NCBI GenBank assembly: GCA_009746045.1
Contig: RPFO01000079.1
Location: forward strand, 5,137,468 to 5,201,467
DNA from: Mesostigma viride
Lineage: Eukaryota; Streptophyta; Mesostigmatophyceae; Mesostigmatales; Mesostigmataceae
Direction of reading: 5' to 3'
DNA: 64,000 nt
Shown here: piece by piece, positions 22,276-30,896 of the stretch
Layout of the letters: every line of letters starts with the position of its first letter
How positions within the stretch are numbered: position 1 is the stretch's first letter
Notes under the pieces: model-generated
What the model saw: the letters and a program-made list of their open reading frames with translations, nothing else
Told to the model about the DNA's origin: nothing
Database searches by the model: none
Position numbers and translations under genes: made by a program

Positions 22276-22892
22276 AGTTAACGTAAAGGATTTACGTTAG
22301 ATGGATAGAGATTGTTACGCTCTTTCCAACGGCACCTTGAACGCCTCATTTGGTTAAGGAACGTAAAAGTTATGACGTTTCCTAGGCTGTGCCGACAGTA
22401 CCCGGCGCGCCACTGTGGGCGCGTACGGACACAGGATGTACAAGTGTCACTTTGATAGTCCGCAGGACGTTGACAGGACTTGTACAGGACTTGATGGTCA
22501 ATTGATAGGTAGGCGCACTGTAGCGCGCCAGGACCTATGAGACAATTGATGCTGACTAGTGTACGGATAGGTCCACAGGACTAGCCGTATGGACAATTGA
22601 TAGATCTGCGCGCCAAAGGCGTGCCAGAGTCTGTGTAATCAATTGATTGACAGTTCAGCTGTGACAGTGCAGCTGAATACTTGGACGCGTCCCTAGTAAG
22701 CTATATGAGTGACTTGGTCACACCGGGACGCTAGTTCTTGCGTGCACGTTCTCTTGGCACTGCGACCCTGTCGTCTGTGCTGCGTGCAGTCTTGGAAGTG
22801 ACGTGACTTACGTCTGTGTTTCCTGATTATTAATAAAGGCAACTTCCTGCAAGAACCATGGCGGAATTCGTGGCATTCTTACCCTCACAACT
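22276..22892 (+). repeat. 3' LTR
   Basis: 617 bp, with no difference from the 5' LTR on reading. Apparent identity implies a recent insertion. Confidence 0.95.
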
Positions 22893-22897
22893 GTTGT

Positions 22898-23707
22898 TCC
22901 TTGAATTATTAAATATGGCTTGCTAACCCTAAGCGTGACAAGATGACATCTATAGGCCATTAGGCCTGGTGGGGCTGTAAACATCTTGCTTGATCACGGC
23001 GTGTGTTTCGCGAGCCTAACTGGCCGGGAGTGTCTAGTGTTGAGCACCATTGCATGCTTCGCGATCGCTGCCCCAGACCCCCACCATATACGAGGATCGA
23101 ATAATACCCGCAAATGGAAACCCATCAAAAGGTCTAGACTAGCTAGTAAGCCTAGAGACTACACTAGCCATGATATGCATGTTTCCAAACGTCCTATCTT
23201 GAAAACTGCACCCATGCAGTGCTATTAAGGTGCCCAAAACCCCATAAACATTACAATCTTGGATGTGTGCGGCGTGAACCAAACACCCAAAATTTCCAGA
23301 AAACATCATGTATACAATGCGCGACGGTGGGGACAATGAATCCAGTGCCAAGCTCGGAAAGGCCGTGATCAAGGAGATCGATTTGTTGGTGATCACACTG
23401 GGTCCAGATGCTCGTAGATACTATGCGATCCAAAACGTCAGGTTTCTAGATACTATGCTAGCAATTTCATTTTGTGCAGTCAATTAATTAAGCAAGTGAC
23501 TGCAGTCAAGTAATTAGCACGTGACTGCGTCACGTGGGTGCCAATACTACAGAGTAAAGGAACCCTTACCCCCTATAGTACACAGTGAGAAGGGGGCCTA
23601 TAAGCTTCTCTCCCTCAATATCTAGTGGGCAGCTAGCCGGCCACAGAGCGCGCTCTCTCCACAGCGCAGGGTACTGGGGCGCAACACTGTGGGTGCAATA
23701 CAACCAT
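22898..23707. other. Copia target repeat and unannotated sequence
   Basis: 22898-23000 is the right half of the dispersed repeat hit by the copia element (compare 11500-11600). 23470-23570 matches the repeat at 14166-14290. No gene is visible. Confidence 0.55.
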
Positions 23708-24718
23708 GATTAAATTATTATTAAATTAAATTATTACATGACTCCGTTGGGAGATCATGTAGCACATATTCCTTGCTGGAATCATGGTACGTGGAGGTGG
23801 GCGAAGCCGCGGAACCGAACTAAGCTAACTCTAAGCTATTATCTACTGTAGTCTAGAAAAACCTTAACTAGCTACTCTAAGTACTCAGCAAAGTGCCCCT
23901 TCCGCTTGGGGGGAGGGGGCTTGCCCACAGCTAGGGGCTGGCGTGTGAGCCTGGACAATCTTCTGCCACCTCTTAATTCTTGTTCTGCATAGCAGCAGTC
24001 TAAAGAAGAGAGAGGGAGTGAATGCGGTGTTCAAACTGAGCTGCCCAGGACCACTATAGGTCGGCCTGAGCAACATCTGGATGTAGTTCATGGCAGGTTT
24101 ACCCGGCCAGCTTTCTAGGAATGTCCTTGGGGCCATGCAGGCCATGCATGTCAGGATGTGCCGCCATGGTTGGCCAAGCCGCGCTGGTGGGGGCCGGCCA
24201 GACCAAGGGCGGTATCTACCTGACTGACCAGTGCGAGCAAGATGTCCTACAGATCGATGCTATCCTATACGCTGCCTAATCTCGTCCGGAAGAATGCGAG
24301 GCATACCCTGATACAAAGACTCTTTAATGACCTAGGCGTGGAAAACCCTACATTCAGGACCTATATCGGAGCATCCTGCCGGTAAACCGTGCCGTCTAGC
24401 TTGGCGGCCAGTGTGTTGCGTGAGCTAGTGTCCGATGCCCATCGATCGGCGCGCCATACCGGTAAGCAGCGACTGAGGACGAGGACCGTGAAGAGCATGC
24501 GATTGCGGTGCATCGCCCAGGCCCTTCGAGCGCCGGCCAGTAGATCGATGAACATTGAGCGAACGAAGCCTAGCCCAGGCGAGGCCGATGCGGATGTCAA
24601 TGAACATCGTCGGCGGTGTTGGCACAACGTACCATGCAGTAGGTACCATAAGAAGGCTGATGCATAGATAGCTTGGGTTTTGCAGCCTGCGGGCTGCGGT
24701 ACATAAGAATCCACGACC
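23708..24718 (-). mobile_element. LINE B, 5'-truncated, decayed
   Basis: TTAAATTA-type tail, hairpin word actccgttgggagatcatgt at 23742-23761, then family B C-terminal coding words (PSPQAEGALC, KPAMNYIQMLL) and thumb words near 24560. Many indels. 24721-24810 is a separate stub holding only a LINE B 3' end (tail plus hairpin, cctccgttgggagatcatgt). Confidence 0.8.
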
Positions 24719-24810
24719 ATAATAGTTAAATTAAATTAAATTAAATTATAACATGCCTCCGTTGGGAGATCATGTAGCACATATTGGCACATGATGGGAG
24801 TGGACAATAT

Positions 24811-26770
24811 TTCACCGGAACGAAAATGGCTGACGGCGGTATGGCTGACGGCGGAGCTCAGATCTTTTGCGTCTGAGCCCCAAATTCGGTCAGACGATGC
24901 GCCTTTCTAAGACGCACTTGCCAGTATAAACGGTTACGGCTGCCACGCAGTATAGACAAAGTTCCGCACGTGACCAGCTATGACGACTACCAAAGCAAAA
25001 CGAGGGCTGGAAAAGGAGCTGGCACAGCTTCCCAGCGCCCAGCCCAACCCTCTCGCCCTCGCCATTGTTCAGCCGACACGCTTACCCGCCAAACCCTCGC
25101 CAAGCGCCTCGCCTGAGCCCAAGAAACCCTGCCACGATCGAAAATGGAGCGAGTTCCTCCCCGGCGACCGACGATTCTCCCTCACCGTGTGGCAAGAGTT
25201 GTCGCCGCCGGAATGCATTGAGGTTCTCCAGTTCCTCGAACAGGAGCGGAAGCTCTTCGTGCCCAGGAAGGGGGCGGCTATCGACTACAATGGAGACATG
25301 TCCTGGCTCTATGCTTTGAACGAAGTACAACAACGCCTGATTATCTTGACCAGCCAATTCCAGATCCGCCTCGGCGACATCACCAGAACGCTCCGCACCC
25401 CAGCCCCCGCACAGCCGGCAGCCCCATCGGCTTCCTCCCTCGGCAAGGATGACATCCGCGCAGTGCTGGAGGAGCACGTGACCTGGCCGCTGGCCGAGCA
25501 GCTGACATCGCTGAACACCACGCTCAACAAGGTCGAGGCCCGGGTCTCCAATGTGGAAACCAAGGTCGTCCACAAGCTACAACCCCAGTTCACGGCGCTA
25601 CACACCACGGCGCAGGCTTCGGAAACGCATGCTGCACTTGTCTCTCGCCTTAACCACTGAGGTGGAGGGCAAGTGTGGCGTGCTCCTGAAGAAGCTTGAG
25701 GCCATCACCGCCCACACCGAGGCCCTGGCCACACAGGTCCCCAAGATAGCGGAGCAGACGGCCACCATTGCATCCCAGCCACCCCGGCAGGATGCTGGCG
25801 ACCTCCCGCCGCTCTCCTACGCGGACCTGCTGCGGTCAGCGACCGCCTCCACCACCGACGCCATCGCCACAAAGCTCCAGGAGCTGGAGGACCACCGCCA
25901 GGCCCAGCAACGGGAGGTCACCGACCGCGCTCGCCGCGAGTGCCGAGTGGTGCTACGTCGCTTCCCCCAGAAGCCAGGTGAGACGTCAACCTCTCTTGCT
26001 GACGAGCTCAAGAACCAGCTGCTTCTTACCCTCATGGTGCCCATGGTAGGTGAGGTAGAACTGCGTGGGTGCCACCGCCTTCCCCACTCACGGGACAAGG
26101 CGGCCCCCCCACCAGTCCTACTCACCTTCCCCTGCCCTGAGGATAAGCAGCGGTTCCTCTCTCGTCGCAAGCGGTTGCACGACCTCACCTGGACGCTGGA
26201 TGACGACCTCACCCCCGCTCAGCAACAGCAGCTCGACGCGACCTGTGGCCGGAATACCTCCGCCATAAGCAGGACCCCCAGAAGCCCAAGGTGTACTGGA
26301 GGGGCGGGGACCTGATGATCAACCACAAGATGTGGACGCCCCCAGCGGGCTAGAATAGCAATAGCCCTAGCTTGTAACCATTGGCGTCACTGCCGCTAAG
26401 GCAGCCATGCCTAGAATGTTGCCTATAGCTGTGCCAACACACCTAGTCACGTGCCGCCAACGCACGGTACACAACCAGCCATAGCCTTAGCCTAGTCCTA
26501 GTACAGCCATGCTACGCCCTGGCTATGTTCAGATTACTTGCCCACGCTCCTTGCTATGATATGCTCACATGGGTCTTATTGCACCCACAGTTTGCCGGAT
26601 CGTTAGCCTGTCCTTTTAGCTAGCCGCGCCCGATTGCAGCTGTGGCATGCCTTTGGCATGAAGGAGACTGGGGGTCTCTGCCCTTTCTCCTGTTGTGCAC
26701 ACACAGGGATTAAAAGCACTTCGGTGCTCCGTGACTCCCCAACGGGAGCACGAGTTTAATTAATTAATTA
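24811..26770 (+). mobile_element. ORF1-only non-LTR element (copy 1)
   Basis: A LINE-type ORF1 (24980-26353) is followed by about 400 bp of 3' UTR ending in an extended CTCC/GGAG hairpin (26733-26755) and a (TTAA)n tail. No RT follows. A possible 11-bp target duplication, atagatagctt, at 24664-24674 and 26771-26781 would put the 5' end at 24675 and include the LINE B stub at 24721-24810. Confidence 0.8.
24980..26353 (+). pseudogene. LINE-type ORF1 protein (RNA-binding chaperone-like), two frameshifts
   Basis: ATG 24980 (MTTTKAKRGLEKEL) opens 226 residues, then the frame shifts near 25655 and again near 26240, ending in a TAG at 26351-26353. The layout fits a type II ORF1p: a Pro-rich N terminus, a W/LSP-E-rich globular part, a heptad-like coiled coil (~25660-25790), an RRM-like segment (RECRVVLRRFPQ, PPPVLLTFPCPEDKQ) and a C-terminal domain (TWTLDDDLTPAQQ, PKVYWRGG). 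The role would be binding element RNA. The domain calls are by pattern, not by search. Confidence 0.7.
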
Positions 26771-26870
26771 ATAGATAGCTTATAATCCGTTACGTTACAA
26801 CTGCAATGATGGGAGCTAGCTGGAGGAATTCAACTGAATAATTCACAACTGAATTAATTATTGAAATGAC

Positions 26871-27110
26871 TTTTTTGTGAAGTTCGCAAACATTACCAGT
26901 GCATGATGCATTAAATTAAATTAACTTACATTAAATTGTACATAACATGACTCCCGGTTGGGAGATCATGTAGTAGCACATATTCCTTAGTGCATGATGG
27001 ATCAGTGGAGGTGGGCGAAGCCGCGGAATCGAACTAAGCTAACTCTGACTAAGCTATCTAGTCTAGAAAATCCTAACTACGCTACTCATGGCAAAGCGCC
27101 CCTTCCGTTT
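26871..27110 (-). mobile_element. LINE B 3' end
   Basis: TTAAATTAAATTAA tail, hairpin word actcccggttgggagatcat, and the extreme C-terminal codons. It is truncated abruptly at 27110, where sequence of another repeat begins. Confidence 0.8.
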
Positions 27111-27865
27111 GGATGATGCATTAATGCCACAGATAAAAATTAACCCCACATACAGCCGGCCCTGTATGCTGATCATGCTACTACTAGCTGCGCATGCATG
27201 GATCGATCCGTTTCAGTGTACACGCAATACATGTACATGCCAGGCCCGCAAGAAGTACATCATGGTCAACAATGGGCCAGTGCATGTACTGGAAGGGGGC
27301 GGCCATCTACGTCGGCCACAAGCGGCCCTGGCAAGCGACCCCCGCTGCCCCAGCACCTCCAGCCACCCCAGCTTAGGGGAATACAGCAGTAGTAGTGTAG
27401 AAACTAGAATAGTAAGGCCTAGCCACCGTGGCCTTAATTGTACATGTACGCCTATTGCGGGCCCCCTACCAGCTGATGAAGTTTAGCATTATTTAGCCAT
27501 GTACACGCGTGTGCCTATATGATGTGCCACACACGAGATGATGCCTAGCTTTATTTAGTTATGCTGTGCCCATATTGAGAGCTACTCTCTGCTGAGAAGC
27601 CATGCCCTAGCCATTGTTTAGCCATGATGATCTTCCACCCCATGCCAGGCCGGGCCTTTGAGCTCTGATACATCATGACCCGAGTGGTGCAGGTGCACAT
27701 TAATATTGTGCATCCAGAGCTTGTCTAGTTTACACCCTACCCTTGCAGGAAGTAGCCCAGAATGTATTAACAGCCATACGCCCCGTCTCAGGGATATGTG
27801 CTTAGTGTCCTCCCAACGGAGATGTGTTAAATAATAATAATTATAATAATAAAGTCTCGCGTGCA
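27111..27865 (+). mobile_element. ORF1-only element, 5'-truncated (3' end)
   Basis: The plus strand retains the end of ORF1 (VYWKGAAIYVGHKRPWQ-type reading at about 27280-27380), the same 3' UTR words as copies 24811 and 34721 (ctactctctgctgagaagcc, gtgcaggtgcac), the hairpin word cctcccaacggag at 27812 and an A/T-rich (AAT)n tail at 27828-27851. Confidence 0.75.
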
Positions 27866-27989
27866 GACACGTGTGTAGTACTCCTACACACAGATCTCGA
27901 GTGATTTATCTAGTACCAAATCCGAAAGGCTTGCATCACTCCCCGGACAGGAGAACTTTTGCGGATGACTGTAGGTGTAAGTTGGCGAT

Positions 27990-28160
27990 GCCATGGTAAC
28001 CGGAGACGTCCGTCCTATAGTCAGCAAAATTGGTGCGAGAGGTCCCCAGTTCGATTCCGGTCGGTTTCATTTGCAGATCGCGTTTTTCCGCGTTTTCCGC
28101 AGCCCGGCACTGAACGCAAATGGTTTTCACCATTGCGGAGTGCCTGATCAGAATAATAAT
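27990..28160 (+). repeat. Possible tRNA-derived SINE
   Basis: An A-box-like tatagtcagcaaaattgg (28015-28035) and a B-box-like gttcgattcc (28049-28058) sit about 30 bp apart, with a short AATAAT run at 28150. Folding into a proper tRNA is not evident. A second tRNA T-loop-like word (gttcaaatcc on the minus strand) lies at about 28270-28280, and ggttcaaatc at 28683. Confidence 0.35.
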
Positions 28161-29488
28161 GGGCACCTCAGGATGCCATTGAGCTAGGCAAGCAGCAGAC
28201 AGTAAAACAGAAGCGCCCGTGCTGCCTAGCTAGTGCCAGTACACGACAAAACGCGAAAACTCAGCTAGCGTAGCTCCAACAGGATTTGAACTAAGACCTG
28301 ATTATTGTGTTCACGAAAGCGAGCTCCTGCAGTATTCAGCGCCATTCTTAGAAATGTTCGAGGTCGCAGACGCATAATTTTGTTCGAAATTTATTAGATC
28401 ATTCAGTATCACACAGCTGCGTCATGATAGTGGTGCACAAATCCTAGCTTGATGAAGTGGATGGAGGGGTTGGAGGGTAGAAAGACCTATCAAATAAAGA
28501 CCTAGCTGTTTAGTGGCGTGGCACACGCACACACGTGCACACACATCATATTTCACCGCGGTTTCGTGTAATGTTCAATCTGCACAATAGGAATGGCCGA
28601 CCAATTTCGAGTCCAGACAGCTAGGCTAAGCAAGGGGCGTGTGGGAGACGCTGGTGCCTTCGTAAGGGTGCCAGGCCTCCTAGGTTCAAATCTTCAAAAG
28701 GTACCATGAGGACGCATCTAACAAGAATGTGGAAGGTGCGGCCGCGGGCGGCCAAGTATTCATGCTGGCGGGGGGTTACCAGGTCGGATTGAAGTCGCTA
28801 TACCTGGATTCACCAGCCTTTGGGGTGGATGTCGAACATTCCAACGCGGAGTTGCGTACCTAGTCACATCACGGGCCGGCGAGGGCAGCGGGGTTGTCGC
28901 GCGAGATGCCGGCATGCCCGCAGATACCGGGCCAGACGTTACATGACCGAGCACTACCGTAGCGGAGGTCTCTGTCCTCATGCATTGTAGAGGTACTCTT
29001 GACAAGTAGTCGGCCCGCTTAAACGTACCCCAACACACAGGCAAAGAAAGGGTGCAACCACCATGTTTCCTGCGACTGCTGCGAGGCCACTTTTCGCTGC
29101 GAGGGGTCGCATTTACGGCATGTTGCAGTGCAAGGCATGCCGGCGAGACTGCGGTGACTAGAAGCTTCTACGGAAGATGCTGAGGGTATGAAAATATTGC
29201 TGCGCAAATGCCAAATATCAGCCAGGATGAAATAAAATTCACCTAGAGCTCGGCACCTGCCGTTCAGGCCCATACCAGGTACTTTCATACCAGGTGCTTT
29301 AGCCTCGCATCCACGGCGCGACAAGCCTGGTCGCGCAGCAATACGGGTAAGCATAGCCGAATTATGGTAGCATATGGATGCATTAGTGTAGGGGGCAGCC
29401 TTATGTCCCGTTTCTGTAAGGCACACTGATGCGTGTCCGGAGATAAAAGCCAGATAACAGCCAGCTCGTTATACAGCCCAGTACTGCA
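28160..29488. other. Non-coding region upstream of rbcX
   Basis: Short random open frames only. I see no family match apart from the tRNA-like words noted above. Confidence 0.5.
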
Positions 29489-29516
29489 GTGAATCCACGC
29501 ACGTGCGTGGATTCAC
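29489..29516. promoter_or_regulatory. 28-bp perfect palindrome centred on a G-box (CACGTG)
   Basis: gtgaatccacgcac followed by its exact reverse complement. The centre (29500-29505) is CACGTG, the core bound by plant bZIP and bHLH factors and found in many light-regulated promoters. It lies about 580 bp upstream of the rbcX start codon. Regulatory function is an inference. Confidence 0.4.
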
Positions 29517-30099
29517 AGCCGGGTGCGCGCGTGTTCCCGCTTGCAGATGCAGATTTGGCGCCAAAATAAGGTGGCCAAACGTCTTGTCCAGGCTGGCATA
29601 AGGCTGGCGCTCGGTAAGGGCCCTTTAGTGCATAGTTAAAGCCCCGCATCCATGGAGCCGGAGATCCCCTTAAAGCTGGCCAATCGCGAGCGTGATATTG
29701 ATTCTTCACCCAATGGGAATCCGCCAAGATCTTTCTCGCAAACGGCATCGTACGACGCGGGGCTGGCTAATCTGAGTAAGGGCGCAGGCGACGGACCAAA
29801 TAGGGAACGGGCGCCGTTGCTGTGAAAAGGACGTGGCCTGATTCAACGGCGGGCGAAACCGCGCCGCAACTGGCAATCGGGTGAGGTTGCAGGACGCGTG
29901 GTAGTCATTGGGGGGTTTCGGGGGCATATCGTTCTGTACCCGGCAGTTGTAACCTCGCTGTAACCCACATTAAGGTCGAGCGTGCACATTTGGCGTCCTT
30001 AATTTGCCAACATCTCCTGAATCTGCGAGACCTACTAAATTCAAGGGTGCTCACCCCACGAAAGCTAACTGTCTTGCCGTCGACGACGCCAAGCACGCA

Positions 30100-30855
30100 A
30101 TGGCGAGCTTGGTGTATTCAATCATTTCGCGCCCGACCTCTTCACTGCGCGAGAGCTCTAGCCATTTGCAAACCAATTGCGCACGTGCCCAAGTAGATGG
30201 TGCTACCGCCCGCCATTCAGTCGTAAAGAAGGCATTCCCCAACCAGCGACAATGTGTGCGTGGCAGCATGGAGGGGTTTCGGGTTACGACACTGCTGTCG
30301 GCAGGGAAGCAGCAGAGGGCCCGACTGCAGCCAGTTGTTGCCGAGGACATGGGAGGAGAATATCACACGGTGTTTGGGGATATCGACAAGCTGCTCGTGG
30401 ACATGTAAGCCCCCGTGCTCGTTCGTGCCTTCGGCCTCCTGTGGGAGTTATGTTTATGTTCTTGGAGGTAAACCAACCGAGTGTTAACTTGGGACATCCT
30501 GTCACTGGCCGTACTCCCTCCTGCAGGTTCACCTACAAGGCCCTGAAGGTCATGCTGGAGCAATTGCTTGAGATGGACCCCAAGGGCTACGGCTGGCTCC
30601 GAAAGTACGTAAGCTTGCATGCTGACGTGTCCAGATGTAAAAAATCCGTGTCCGCATGTGCAAATTCCTTGAAAAACTCATGAGTTCCGGAATGGATGGC
30701 TGTGCCGGCTCACGACAGCTCTCCAATTTGCTCCGCAAAAGTCATCCTAGCTGACATGGATGAGCCGATCTATAATCAGAGTTGCAGTGGATCACCAGTC
30801 CCGATGCACACGGTGTTGCATGGTCCGCCCAGCTCATCCCTGACACCCAACCGAA

Positions 30856-30896
<41 letters not shown>

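Larger units (their letters stand above)
15071..22892 (+). mobile_element. Young Ty1/copia-class LTR retrotransposon
   Basis: A complete 7.8-kb element flanked by the 5-bp duplication gttgt (15066-15070 and 22893-22897). LTRs are 15071-15687 and 22276-22892, both 617 bp; reading them side by side I found no difference. Inside are an upstream ORF, gag with a zinc knuckle, and pol with integrase, retropepsin-like, RT and RNase H regions. A purine-rich tract (22257-22271) precedes the right LTR. The copia assignment rests on RNase H as the C-terminal domain and on copia-type RT and RNase H motifs. The order integrase-protease-RT is not the canonical one. Confidence 0.95.

Noticed and set aside
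30606-30608. Donor at 30609 (GTAAGC) for rbcX exon 2
   Set aside because: It leaves phase 0, which fits joining directly to 32057 but omits the conserved NGQEFVKALL segment. The donor at 30605 joins 30940 in phase and restores the family pattern.
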